Assembly (NCBI RefSeq): GCF_025145285.1
Contig: NZ_CP102251.1
Coordinates: 1,054,001 to 1,118,000, forward strand
Length of the DNA stretch: 64,000 nucleotides
Source: Alistipes onderdonkii
Lineage (GTDB): Bacteria > Bacteroidota > Bacteroidia > Bacteroidales > Rikenellaceae
Reading direction: 5' to 3'
Shown: positions 52,298 to 61,789 of the stretch, piece by piece
Layout of the letters: every line of letters starts with the position of its first letter
Position numbering within the stretch: position 1 is the stretch's first letter
Program-made: the position numbers and the translations under genes
The notes under the pieces: generated by a model
What the model saw: the letters and a program-made list of their open reading frames with translations, nothing else
Database searches by the model: none
What the model was told of the DNA's origin: nothing

Positions 52298-54229
52298 CTA
52301 TTCGTAGAAATCGTCTGCAAGGTCGTTCGGCTTCGAGCCCGAATACTTGTCAGCCTTGCCCCGGAATTCGATGATCAAGGTGTTTCCGGTTCCGGTCGGA
52401 TCAGGGTTCCATGTACTGAATACTCCCCAATCGACCATCGAGAATTTGAAGATCCACTCCTTGTTCTCCTGCTTGACGGTCACTGCCGCCTTCTCGGGAC
52501 ACCGCATGCAGTACTTAGCCTTGTCGGAATATCCGTACCCGTTATATGAGGACAGATACATATACTGGAACCTGAGGTTCCATTTGCAATTCGTGCCTTC
52601 CGCAGGCAGGTCGATCTCTCCTTCATGGTCGAGGTAGCTGTCCGGCAGGAAAAACATCGGAGTAGTATTATCCGCATCGATACTCTCGGTGAAAGCATTC
52701 CGGAAATAGAAGCAATATCCCGATAGCAGATCGCCGGTATAACTATCCCGATAAGCCGGGTCGTGCCGCACCTCCATCGCCGTAACGGGCCAATACAGCA
52801 TGTCCTTGTTATCCTTGTCCAGGAATTTGATATAGGGCTCGAACGGTTTGACGGGCTTCAATGTTTCTTCATCCATTGCGTCGGCCGTCGCAGCCGTCGG
52901 CACACCGTAGTATTCGGCTTCGACCCCGATGCCGTTTTTCAGCGTCAGATTTACCCGCAGATAAATCTCCTTGCCGCCAGCGGGATTGGGATGGGTCTCG
53001 ATCGTACCGGTCAGTCCCGCATCCTCGCCGTAGTAGGTCTGATAGGTCTTGTGGTCGTAGAGCCGGAACCAGTAATCGGAGGTCTGCGCCGCAACGTCGA
53101 TCACGCCGTCGAACTTGGCCGCCAGCACCCGCACATACGCAGCCCAATGACCTTTGGCAAGATCAGCCGGGGCTGCGGCCGTTTCGGCATCGCCCAAAGC
53201 GAATACGTAGCTGCCGACCTGCGGCTCCTGCGAGAAGAGCGCGGCGATCGGGGCCTCGGCTGCGGCCGCAGCCTCGCCTCCGGCTGCCGGCTCCGTCACC
53301 TTGATCGTATTGGTGGCCGCATAGCCTCCGGCGAACGTGCCTTCGTAGGCGGCACGCAGGCGCTTCCCGTCTTTCGAAGCGTCAAGCGCGACGATGAGCC
53401 CCTCGATCGTGCCGAATTTATCCGTCAGGTACTTCGCCGTCAGCGTTCCGGTCGTCCCGGCGCCCGTTGCGAATTCACCGCAGCGAATCTGCACCTTCGC
53501 GGGATCAGCTGTCGCAAGGTCGATTTCCTCCGTTCCGAACAGCTCCTCGGCAAGCAGAATCTCCACGCCCGCAGCCCCCTCCTCGGGAGCGGCCAGGCCC
53601 TCTTGCTCGTAGAGGCAGAAGCGGCGGTTGCCTTCGCGGACATTGCGCCACTCGACGACGCTTCCGACGGCGGCGATCCGATTGTCGATCTCGTATTGGT
53701 TCGTCAGTTCGACGTCACGCTCTTCCGTACAGGTATTCTGGTAACGGGCGATCAGCGTCTTGCCGCTCTTCAATTCGACGTAGGTATAGAGATTGAGCCG
53801 GGTTTCCGTCACCAGATCGGCGGAGAGTTCTACGCTCGCGACGTCGTTCATCGTCGTCTTTTTCACCGAAATATCCTTGTATTCGATTTCGAACGGATCG
53901 GAGGCCGTGTTCACGGTGCCCTTGGGGCTCTCCACCATCACGCGCAGATAATCGTCGGCCTGTTTCATCTGCTCGGCATTGATCAGCCCCTCGGTCGGCG
54001 AGAGATAAAAGGTGTGGCTGCCGTCTTCTTCAGCGACATAGATTGCCGACTTGATGCCGACGAGATCGCCTCCGTCGTACTGGATTTGATCGGTCAGAGT
54101 TACAGGAGGCTTCTTCCCGGGGTCGGGGTCGTCGTTGGGATCGTCGTCATCGCATGCACCCAGCATGGCTGCCGATGCGAGCAACGCGCACGCCAGCGCG
54201 CGCAGTCTGTAATGGGTCGAGTTTTTCAT
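52298..54229 (-). CDS. Modular surface lipoprotein, paralogue of the next gene upstream
   Basis: 643 aa. Lipid Cys26 (AMLGAC) then DDDDPNDD, an acidic surface-export signal. Residues 51-167 (GIKSAIY, FYLSPTEGLINAEQM, GKTLIARYQNTC) correspond to residues 41-171 of the 745-aa protein encoded upstream. Later modules end in GKRLRAAYEGT and NGIGVEAEYYGV, the same Gly-x-Tyr-Gly beta-strand signature. No enzyme motif is seen. A surface glycan- or peptide-binding role beside SusCD is inferred. Unrecognised family. Confidence 0.78.
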   Translation of the reverse strand: MKNSTHYRLRALACALLASAAMLGACDDDDPNDDPDPGKKPPVTLTDQIQYDGGDLVGIKSAIYVAEEDGSHTFYLSPTEGLINAEQMKQADDYLRVMVESPKGTVNTASDPFEIEYKDISVKKTTMNDVASVELSADLVTETRLNLYTYVELKSGKTLIARYQNTCTEERDVELTNQYEIDNRIAAVGSVVEWRNVREGNRRFCLYEQEGLAAPEEGAAGVEILLAEELFGTEEIDLATADPAKVQIRCGEFATGAGTTGTLTAKYLTDKFGTIEGLIVALDASKDGKRLRAAYEGTFAGGYAATNTIKVTEPAAGGEAAAAAEAPIAALFSQEPQVGSYVFALGDAETAAAPADLAKGHWAAYVRVLAAKFDGVIDVAAQTSDYWFRLYDHKTYQTYYGEDAGLTGTIETHPNPAGGKEIYLRVNLTLKNGIGVEAEYYGVPTAATADAMDEETLKPVKPFEPYIKFLDKDNKDMLYWPVTAMEVRHDPAYRDSYTGDLLSGYCFYFRNAFTESIDADNTTPMFFLPDSYLDHEGEIDLPAEGTNCKWNLRFQYMYLSSYNGYGYSDKAKYCMRCPEKAAVTVKQENKEWIFKFSMVDWGVFSTWNPDPTGTGNTLIIEFRGKADKYSGSKPNDLADDFYE

Positions 54230-54290
54230 AACGATTGTTTTTAATAGCGCGGGGTTCGGGAAAACCCCGCGCTATCCGGTTTTTCTGTTG

Positions 54291-56528
54291 TCATTCGGTC
54301 ATTCCGGCCTTGCGGAACATGATGCCCGGCAGTTCTTCGGCCAGACGGCTCATCGGAACCGACGGAGCCGGCAGGCGGCGAAGCAGTCTGGGCGGTTCGA
54401 GATGATCCTTTTCGGCCGCAGCACGCCCCGTTTGGCTTACGACAGGGCCTTCCCACGTTCCGCGCACATGATGCTTGCGCACGCAGATGCCGTCGACCTC
54501 GAACCGGTACCAGTTCTCCTTGCCTTCGCCCTCGACCTTGGTGATCGTAACCTGACCGTCGTAGAGCAGGGCGTGTCCGTCCATGTATTCGAAGATCTTG
54601 TTGTCATCTCCCCACATCGAATAAGTCTGGTGCATCCACCGGCTGCCATGCAGACCGCCGTCCAGCATAATGCCGCGCATCATGACGCCGGGTTTGATGT
54701 ATGCCGGCCAGCGCTGTTCGGTCACCTCGTAGGTTCCCGGAGTGATTTCGTTCTCCTTGCCCGGCTCGGTGGTAAGTTCCACACGGACGATGTCACCGCC
54801 CGGCTCGCGATCCACGAAGTCTTCGAGATGGTCTCCTACCCATTCGATACCGATATTGATGAATTGCAGACCGCATCCGTAGGAACTGATCGGTTTGTAG
54901 CCGATGCCTTGGATATAGACCTGATCCGAAGTATAGTAATGCGCCTTTTTGATCTTCGACAGATCCATGTCGTAGTCACGCTCGAGCGTCGAGGTGCCGT
55001 CGTCATCGGACTTGTCGTCGGATGCGTCGGTGATCGGAATGACTCCGGTGTACGAGCCCTTGAGGGTAAAGCCGTCCTTCGAGGTAAGGTTGAACTCGAT
55101 CTTGTATACCGGTTCTATTTTGCCGTCTTCGCCTTGGGCCGTACCGGCGGCCTCGATCTTGATGATGCCCTCCTTTCCGTAGGAAAATTGTCCGAAAGAG
55201 GTTCCGTCGTCCAACTGGACATAAGTGCCGAGCGGGAATACCAGCCCCTCCATCGGAATTTCCACGGCGGGCATCCACGACCCCCATTGGAACGAGGTGT
55301 TGGCCAGATATTCGTGGGGCTTGATCACGGCTTCCTTCGGATTGCCGAACAGGTCGTTGAATACGACGAGCGCAGCGGCGAGACCGCCCTGCCCCTCCTC
55401 CGTGTCGTAGGTTTCGTCGTAAATGTTGATCTGCATCATGCCGGTACCTGCTTCGAGCATGTTGCCGTAATAGGTCGCGGTGGCGCTGAATCCGACCACT
55501 TCCACGTCGCGTCCGATCTGCGGCAGGTAGAAGCCGCCGTCCTCCGGCTGATCGACGATCTGGAGCTGTCCCTCGTAGACGATGCTCTTTTCGGAACCGT
55601 CCGTATCGACGAAACGAAGCGAAACGCTCCAGACGTCACCCTCGTGGGAGACTTTCAACGGCTCTCCCGAAACCAGCGACAACTGGGTCTTATTGCCTTC
55701 GGCGTCGATATACTGAACACCGGTATATTGGGACGTGAACGTGTGATCCTCGTTGAGCTGGCTGGCCATATATTCACCCTCGGGAAGCGTGTAGGCATCT
55801 TCGCCCGGAACCGCATAGAGGTCGGCCACGAAAAGGTAACCCGCCTCTTTGAGCGTCACCCGCCCTTTGGATACGGTATGCTCGGCATCCGTGAAGGCCA
55901 TATAATAGTTGTGCGACTCCACGCCCTTGACCGGGCCGAGGTACCACGACAGCGGAACTTTATCCAGCAACACCTTGTCTGCGTCATCTCCCACCTCCGA
56001 AGCGTCGGAATTCTTGCACAGTCCGTAATAGGCAACCGTCAGCGTTTTTCCGCCGGTTTCGATTTCGGCGGAAATACGAGCGACGCGGGCCGAGAGGAAC
56101 TCGACCGAGAGATCCGCTTTCGAGGCTTCTCCGACGTTCGAGGAGTTTACGTCGATCTCCCCATAGGCGATTCCGTTGCCGGCAACCGCAAAATCGACGG
56201 CTCCGGAAGGTTGTTTGACGGTAATTTTGACGGCATCGTCGGCGATCAGCATGCCGTCCACATCCACAAGCCCTGCCGTCGGCGAGAGATAGATCGTATA
56301 GACGGAGGCAGCTTCCGAAGCATCTGCCTTTTCGCCGTTTCCGGGAGTCTCGACCGTGTAGACGGCGGATTTGATTTCCCGCACGACACCGTTGCAGATC
56401 AGGGCATTCCCGCTTTCTGGCATATCGGGGTTGCCGGATGGAGTGGAATCGTCGTCCGAACATGAATTCAGTACGGACGCTCCTGCCATGCAGAGCATGG
56501 CCAGAAAGAATAGGTACAACTTTTTCAT
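54291..56528 (-). CDS. Modular surface lipoprotein with repeated beta modules, first gene of the operon
   Basis: 745 aa. Lipid Cys23 (VLNSC) then SDDDS, an acidic export signal. An N-terminal module (41-171: EIKSAVYTVE, YTIYLSPTAGLVDVDGM, KTLTVAYYGLC) is shared with the downstream 643-aa paralogue. Three further modules end in SIVYEGQLQI (about 205-325), TLKGSYTGVIPI (345-500) and HVRGTWEGPVV (525-697), each with a LPEGEYMA / FPLGTYVQ / ITPGTYEV strand near the middle. This looks like tandem copies of one beta domain. No catalytic motif. Function unknown; likely a surface binding protein. Confidence 0.78.
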   Translation of the reverse strand: MKKLYLFFLAMLCMAGASVLNSCSDDDSTPSGNPDMPESGNALICNGVVREIKSAVYTVETPGNGEKADASEAASVYTIYLSPTAGLVDVDGMLIADDAVKITVKQPSGAVDFAVAGNGIAYGEIDVNSSNVGEASKADLSVEFLSARVARISAEIETGGKTLTVAYYGLCKNSDASEVGDDADKVLLDKVPLSWYLGPVKGVESHNYYMAFTDAEHTVSKGRVTLKEAGYLFVADLYAVPGEDAYTLPEGEYMASQLNEDHTFTSQYTGVQYIDAEGNKTQLSLVSGEPLKVSHEGDVWSVSLRFVDTDGSEKSIVYEGQLQIVDQPEDGGFYLPQIGRDVEVVGFSATATYYGNMLEAGTGMMQINIYDETYDTEEGQGGLAAALVVFNDLFGNPKEAVIKPHEYLANTSFQWGSWMPAVEIPMEGLVFPLGTYVQLDDGTSFGQFSYGKEGIIKIEAAGTAQGEDGKIEPVYKIEFNLTSKDGFTLKGSYTGVIPITDASDDKSDDDGTSTLERDYDMDLSKIKKAHYYTSDQVYIQGIGYKPISSYGCGLQFINIGIEWVGDHLEDFVDREPGGDIVRVELTTEPGKENEITPGTYEVTEQRWPAYIKPGVMMRGIMLDGGLHGSRWMHQTYSMWGDDNKIFEYMDGHALLYDGQVTITKVEGEGKENWYRFEVDGICVRKHHVRGTWEGPVVSQTGRAAAEKDHLEPPRLLRRLPAPSVPMSRLAEELPGIMFRKAGMTE

Positions 56529-56764
56529 AGGATGAGATTTAATGAACCGGCTTCCCGGTTTGGCTTTCGGATGTGATAAGCATAATGAAATGCCATACTT
56601 AAAACAGTCGATACAATCTACATAATGAAACCCTGGACGGATTCCAAAAAATTACTTATTCGAGTTTCGGGATTTTATCGACTTGGCACGAGAACGGTGC
56701 TAAGGAAAAATCCCCCCCCCTCGCGATTTGACGAGGAAAGAGGATTCTCTCTGTTGCAAAAATA
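56529..56764 (-). promoter_or_regulatory. Promoter and long leader of the SusCD/protease operon
   Basis: Minus strand TATTTTTG (56764-56757) fits TAnnTTTG; no -33 TTTG at normal spacing. The leader is about 220 nt and includes nine G in a row (minus strand 56720-56712) next to a small CCTCG...CGAGG stem. A leader this long is unusual here and may hold regulation. Confidence 0.5.
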
Positions 56765-57119
56765 ATAAAAAGATTTTATCCTAATTAATTTTTCGCAAAA
56801 AAATCATCAGCAATTACGCTCCAAATGCATAAAAAAGTCTTGCAAAATGCGCATTTTAAGAACAGATTCGCACTTCAGACCGACGGCGAAATCGGGCAGA
56901 TCGACCGCTTCGAAACTGCTCCGCCAAACCAAAAACAAGGATGGAATAAAATATACTATATATAAATATGATCTCTTTCCAGATGAGTGGATATACCACG
57001 CCCGCGTCCTGCAAACCTCACATTACCTTATCCCGATAGTCGGGGTGAAATATACACAGTGACAACCGTCTGGCTGCCACATCCGAGCACCACACCCTCC
57101 GAGCTGAAATCAATCGTTG
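56765..57119. other. Gap between cutC and the lipoprotein operon
   Basis: 355 bp, AT-rich on the promoter side. A 71-codon plus-strand frame (56847-57062) is present but shows no family motif and no clear promoter; not called as a gene. Confidence 0.4.
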
Positions 57120-57851
57120 TTATTCCAGCTTGGCCAACAGTTTCCGGACGAGAGTTTCGTCGGCATCGGTCACGGAGTATTCCGGAACACCGGCACACCC
57201 GCCCATCGAAACCTGCGGATTGCGGAAGCGCATCGCGCCCTCACGTTCCCGGCGGGCGCTGAAGTGCAGGGCATCGACCCCTGTGGCGGCCAGCAGGCGG
57301 GCGTTCGACGGATTGACGCCGCTTCCGGCCATGATTTCGATGCGGCCGGCCGCCTGCGCCGCCAAGGCTCGCAGCGTCCCGACACCCTCCTGCGCCGTAT
57401 TGCGGCCTCCGGAGGTGAGCACCCGGCGGCATCCGGTGCGAATGACCGCTTCGAGCGCCTGCCGGGGATCGCGCGTCATGTCGAACGCGCGGTGGAACGT
57501 CACCTCCATCCCCTCAGCCTCGCGGACAAGCTGCGCCGTGCGCGTCTCGTCCACCTCTCCGTCGGGGGTCAGCACGCCGAGGACCACCCCGTCGGCTCCG
57601 CAGGCACGGGCGAAGCGAATCTCTTCGGCCATCAGCGCCGTTTCGGCATCCGTATAGCAAAAATCCCCGCCCCGAGGGCGTATCATCACGCTCAGCCGCA
57701 GGCCCGGTAGACTCCGGGCGTAGCGGATCAGCCCGGCGGAAGGGGTCGTACCCCCTTCGAAGGGCGCGGCACAAAGCTCGATGCGCGTGACGCCTGTCCG
57801 CCGGGCTATATCGCACGCATCGCAGGTATAGGCGCAAAGTTCAGTCGTCAT
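57120..57851 (-). CDS. cutC: CutC family protein
   Basis: 243 aa TIM barrel. RIELCAAPFEGGTTPSAGLI, VMIRPRGGDFCYTDAE, VTFHRAFDMTRDP, VLTSGGRNTA and IMAGSGVNPSNA are the family signatures. CutC was linked to copper homeostasis, but its role in bacteria is disputed and it may be a metabolic enzyme. It is the third gene of a unit with GH29 and a transglutaminase-domain lipoprotein (9 nt gap), so a sugar-related function is as likely here as copper. Confidence 0.92.
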   Translation of the reverse strand: MTTELCAYTCDACDIARRTGVTRIELCAAPFEGGTTPSAGLIRYARSLPGLRLSVMIRPRGGDFCYTDAETALMAEEIRFARACGADGVVLGVLTPDGEVDETRTAQLVREAEGMEVTFHRAFDMTRDPRQALEAVIRTGCRRVLTSGGRNTAQEGVGTLRALAAQAAGRIEIMAGSGVNPSNARLLAATGVDALHFSARREREGAMRFRNPQVSMGGCAGVPEYSVTDADETLVRKLLAKLE

Positions 57852-57860
57852 AAATTCCGG

Positions 57861-60482
57861 TCATAATTGGTGTATGGTGTACAAAAGACGGTCGCCGAGG
57901 CCAATCGTATAGCCGTGGGATTCGAACACGACACGGTTGAACGTATCGCCGATCAGAAAGACCGGAAGCGAAACGTTCCCCGGCAGCTGCATCGCTTCGA
58001 GAATCCGCCTGCGAACCGAGCCGTCGCGGTCGATGCCAAAGGTGACGGTCGCCGGCAGCGGGGCCGCGGGCGACGCCGTGTATTTCCGGTACGCCCCCTC
58101 GTCGGGGAAGAGCAGGATCAGCGAGCGTCCCCACGCTTCAAGCTCCGCGGCTTTGGCCGCGATATCCTTCAGCGCATGATCTGTAGGCTCCTGTCCGACG
58201 CACAGCAATCCGATCACGAAATAACCACGTCCCGCAGTCGTGAGGACCGACGTTTCGGCTCCCGTCGCGGCGTCAGTGAATTTCGACTCCGAATCGAAAC
58301 TCCCGATCACGCGAACCGCCTCCGAATTGTCGCGCATCGTCAGGTTCGTTTCGGTCGTACTGTCCGGACGGACGTTGAAGAACGACACGTTCCCCAGCAC
58401 GCTGCCGCTGGCGAGCCGGCTGCCCGTCACAAGCATATAATAACCGGTTTCCAGATCGGCGGGAGCCCGGAACAGCTCGCTCCACCGCTCGAAATCAGGA
58501 TAGTTCAGCAGGGAGAACGACTGCCCGTCGAAGCGCGAAAGGGAGAAGTGCCGGAAATACTCCGGATCGTCGAGACGCGGAATCGGCGCATAGTTCAATT
58601 GCAGCCGCCCGGTCTCCAGTTCCCGGTTCCCGGCCGCGTCGAAATCGACGGGCACATCCTTCCCGGCATGGCGGTAGAAGAGGTTGCCCGTCACGCGGTC
58701 GATCCACGCCGGGATGCCGAGCGAACGAGCCGCGGCAACGAAGAAGATAGCCCGCGAGAGTTTGTCGGCCGTCCGGCTACGCCACACGCCTTCGGGCGAG
58801 ATGGTCGTGGAGACGGTGCAGAGTTCCGGACGCAGGGTCAAGCTGTCGCGGCACCACGCCACCAGACGCTGCGGGTCACGGCGGAACGCGGCGGCATCGG
58901 CGGCCGGAATTTCCCGCTGCAGGAACGACCGGTAGGGCGTGAGCATCTCATCGGCCACACGCGGGGCCAGCACGGTCGCGGCGTCGGCATTCTTGTCCGT
59001 ATTATAAAGATGATCCGCGAGCACCGCCGACGGCGTATCGCGCAGATCCTTTTCCGACAGCGTGGCGAGCAGTTGCAGCGCCCGCCCGGTGCATCCTTTC
59101 CGGCTCGCGCCGCGCAGGAAATCCATAATTTCGGCGTGATTGCCTCTCGAAGCGGCGATAAATCCGGCCACATCGTCCGGCTTCATGCCGACAGAACGTG
59201 CAAACTCCGCAACGGCGGGTTTCGCCGGGAACGTGGCGATATAGGCGTTGCGGATGGAGTCTTCGCGGTTGAAGCGACGGTCGTTCTCCGCACGCTGAGC
59301 GGCCGTCACCTCCGGCAAATTCGCGCTCTCGGCCGGAGGAACGATGTCGACGGGGAAGGAGAATTCGTCGCCGATCGCATGCTCCAGCACCACCGTCGCC
59401 TCCGTCTCCCTCCCGAAAGAAACCTTCCGAACCCCAAACCGGCCATCACAGACAGCCGTGACAAGCATATCGCCCAGACCCGCCGACAGCGACGCCCGCC
59501 CCCGGACGTCGGTCGTTTTGCGCGATACGGTGTAGAACTCGGCGTAATTGTAAAGTTTGAACTCCACGGTCGCACCCTCCACGGGACTGCCCGCCGTGTC
59601 GGTGACCGTCACGGTGAGCGGGGCGCACGCGGCATAGTTCGAGATCACATTGATCTCGGTGTAGTTGGCCGTGGTTTTCATCACCTCCTCCGAACCGTCG
59701 TAATAGCCGAAGACCTTGGTATGCATCAGCATCCCGCGGCTGGCCGGGGCGTTGAACCACCCCAGGTCGAGCACCGGTTCCGGCTCGCAGGCCCCGAGGA
59801 AATGCCACCGTCCGTCGGCCCAGGCCTCTACCCAGGCGTGGTTGTCGTCGGTGTGCGCCCAGCGGGGCGTGTAGACCTGCCGGGCCGGGATGCCCACCGA
59901 CCGCAGGGCCGCAACGAGCAGCGTGGACTCCTCGCCGCAGCGGCCGTAAGCCGTGCGCACGGTGGCCAGCGGCGAACTAGTTCGCGCATCCGACGGCTGG
60001 TAGTTGGCCTTCTCGTGACACCAGTGGTTCACTTCGAGGATGGCGTCATACATCGACAGCCCCTCGACGCGGGGTTTGAGTTCATCGTGAAATACCCGGC
60101 GCGAATCATCGAGACACTCGTTGTTGACCCGCACGGGCAGCACGAAATGCCGGAACAACTCGTCGGAGACGCTCCTGCCCCAAGGCATCTCCTGCCGGAC
60201 AGACAGCGCACAGCGCACGTTTTCCAGATAAAAATCGCCCAGATAGTCGGTAATGTCCCCCACGGGCATATAGGCATAGAGAAACGTCATTGCATCGCGT
60301 TCCTGCGGCGTCATCGGTTCGTCGAATATCCCGAACAGATCGCCCCGGGGGAGCAGCTCCTGTTTGTGCCGGAAATCGGTCTCCACGCGCCGCATGAAAC
60401 CCTCGTTGCCGGCCGGGGAGCACGCCGACAACACGCCCGTGAGCATAAGCAGGCCGGCGAATAGCTGTGTCGTTTTTTTCAT
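57861..60482 (-). CDS. Transglutaminase-domain lipoprotein
   Basis: 873 aa from ATG 60482, which overlaps the fucosidase stop by 4 nt (ATGA). Lipid Cys21 (TGVLSAC). Transglutaminase-like core with Cys182 (GRCGEESTLL) and His215 (DDNHAWVEAW), then a beta sandwich (VTDTAGSPVEGATVEFKLYN) and a C-terminal region with a thioredoxin-like look (LLCVGQEPTDHALKD ... VFLIGDTFNRVVF), but no CxxC. In bacteria such domains are usually periplasmic cysteine peptidases or amidases rather than crosslinkers. Next to a GH29 fucosidase it may process glycopeptides. Longer upstream frame rejected because it is antisense-free overlap of the fucosidase. Confidence 0.85.
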   Translation of the reverse strand: MKKTTQLFAGLLMLTGVLSACSPAGNEGFMRRVETDFRHKQELLPRGDLFGIFDEPMTPQERDAMTFLYAYMPVGDITDYLGDFYLENVRCALSVRQEMPWGRSVSDELFRHFVLPVRVNNECLDDSRRVFHDELKPRVEGLSMYDAILEVNHWCHEKANYQPSDARTSSPLATVRTAYGRCGEESTLLVAALRSVGIPARQVYTPRWAHTDDNHAWVEAWADGRWHFLGACEPEPVLDLGWFNAPASRGMLMHTKVFGYYDGSEEVMKTTANYTEINVISNYAACAPLTVTVTDTAGSPVEGATVEFKLYNYAEFYTVSRKTTDVRGRASLSAGLGDMLVTAVCDGRFGVRKVSFGRETEATVVLEHAIGDEFSFPVDIVPPAESANLPEVTAAQRAENDRRFNREDSIRNAYIATFPAKPAVAEFARSVGMKPDDVAGFIAASRGNHAEIMDFLRGASRKGCTGRALQLLATLSEKDLRDTPSAVLADHLYNTDKNADAATVLAPRVADEMLTPYRSFLQREIPAADAAAFRRDPQRLVAWCRDSLTLRPELCTVSTTISPEGVWRSRTADKLSRAIFFVAAARSLGIPAWIDRVTGNLFYRHAGKDVPVDFDAAGNRELETGRLQLNYAPIPRLDDPEYFRHFSLSRFDGQSFSLLNYPDFERWSELFRAPADLETGYYMLVTGSRLASGSVLGNVSFFNVRPDSTTETNLTMRDNSEAVRVIGSFDSESKFTDAATGAETSVLTTAGRGYFVIGLLCVGQEPTDHALKDIAAKAAELEAWGRSLILLFPDEGAYRKYTASPAAPLPATVTFGIDRDGSVRRRILEAMQLPGNVSLPVFLIGDTFNRVVFESHGYTIGLGDRLLYTIHQL

Positions 60483-61789
60483 CGTAAAGTGAGTTCTATG
60501 ATTCGGTCGGTATCCTCGGGAACATGCTCCAGATTCAGGACGATCCCTTTTCCCCGGAGCGTGTCGAACTTCACCCGCTCGCCGTTGTTCAGGCACCGGG
60601 CTTCCCCGACTTTTTCCGCAAGCGGCAGGTACAGCGCATCGTCCTGCAAATCGAGCACATGCACGTAAAGTTTGTCGCCCTTGCGCGTCGTCACGCCCCA
60701 GTCGTGGGGCGGGATGTCGCCGCCGCGGGTTCCGTAGATGCTTTCGCCGTACCGGGCGAGCCATTCGCCCATCTCCCGCAGCCGTTCGACGGCCGTCGCA
60801 GGCAGTTTTCCGTCGGGTTGGGGACCGATGTTGAGCAGCAAGTTTCCGTTGCGGCCCGCAGCCCGCACGAGGTAGTGGATCAGCGTCTTCGACGATTTGT
60901 AGTCGAGGTCGGTGATCTTGTAGCCCCACATGCCGTTCATCGTCTGGCACGTTTCGAGCGGCAGGCGGCCGATCTCCTGCCCCGAAAGTCCGGCGGTGTT
61001 CTCGCCCGGAAGGTCGCGCTCGAAAATCTGGATATCCTCGCCCTCGAACGGCACAAGGTGGTGGTTGTTACCCACCAGACAGGCCGGCCTGATGGCATGG
61101 ATATAGTCGTACAGCCCGCGGAGTTTCCAGTCGAAATCCAGGTTCTGGTCCTGGTCCCACACCCCGTCGAACCACACGGCGCCCACCGAACCGTAACCCG
61201 TCAGCAGTTCCGTGAGCTGGCGTTTCATGAAGTCGTAATAGTGCGCATAGTCGATCCCCGTTCCGGGACGCCCCGTCCCAAGCCCCGTCCGCCCGCGCGG
61301 GCAGTCGTCGCGGTACCAGTCGATCAGCGAATAATAGAGGTGCAGGCGGATGCCCTGACGGGAGCACTCGTCGGAGAGCGCTTTCACGACATCCTGTTTA
61401 TACGGCGTGGCGTCCACGATGTCGTAGTCCGTCTGCGCGGTGTCCCACATCGAAAAGCCGTCGTGGTGGCGCGTCGTGAAGCAGACGTACCCCGCACCCG
61501 AGGATTTGATGGCCGAGACCCACTCCGCGGCATCGAAATCATGTGGATAAAACGCATTGGCCAGCTTGGCGTACTCCTGATAATTGATATTGCGGTTGGT
61601 CATAGTCCATTCGCCCGTGCCGAGCAGCGAGTAGAGCCCCCAATGAAGGAAAATGCCGAATTTGGCATCCTGAAACTCCGTCCGAGCCCGAAGGTTTTCG
61701 GGCGCCGGGACATAAGGATCAACCACCTGTGCCGATATCGTTCGGCAGACAGCAGTGCAAAGCAATGTAAAAAACAGTTTTTTTATCAT
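60479..61789 (-). CDS. Alpha-L-fucosidase, GH29
   Basis: 436 aa. Signal peptide to TISA (residue 20). GH29 barrel: KFGIFLHWGLYSLLGTGEW, FTTRHHDGFSMWDT, and the catalytic nucleophile Asp208 in GAVWFDGVWD; LLLNIGPQPDGKLP is also typical. Removes fucose from host glycans in the periplasm or at the surface. A C-terminal beta domain begins near residue 345. First gene of a three-gene unit (transglutaminase lipoprotein, cutC). A TATCTTTG box lies at 61888-61881. Linkage preference cannot be told. Confidence 0.93.
   Translation of the reverse strand: MIKKLFFTLLCTAVCRTISAQVVDPYVPAPENLRARTEFQDAKFGIFLHWGLYSLLGTGEWTMTNRNINYQEYAKLANAFYPHDFDAAEWVSAIKSSGAGYVCFTTRHHDGFSMWDTAQTDYDIVDATPYKQDVVKALSDECSRQGIRLHLYYSLIDWYRDDCPRGRTGLGTGRPGTGIDYAHYYDFMKRQLTELLTGYGSVGAVWFDGVWDQDQNLDFDWKLRGLYDYIHAIRPACLVGNNHHLVPFEGEDIQIFERDLPGENTAGLSGQEIGRLPLETCQTMNGMWGYKITDLDYKSSKTLIHYLVRAAGRNGNLLLNIGPQPDGKLPATAVERLREMGEWLARYGESIYGTRGGDIPPHDWGVTTRKGDKLYVHVLDLQDDALYLPLAEKVGEARCLNNGERVKFDTLRGKGIVLNLEHVPEDTDRIIELTLR

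Noticed and set aside
56847..57062. 71-codon plus-strand frame between the lipoprotein operon and cutC
   Set aside because: No motif, no promoter of the local type and AT-rich sequence; likely chance.
60483..60950. Upstream extension of the transglutaminase lipoprotein
   Set aside because: It lies inside the fucosidase gene in another frame; the lipoprotein signal starts at 60482.
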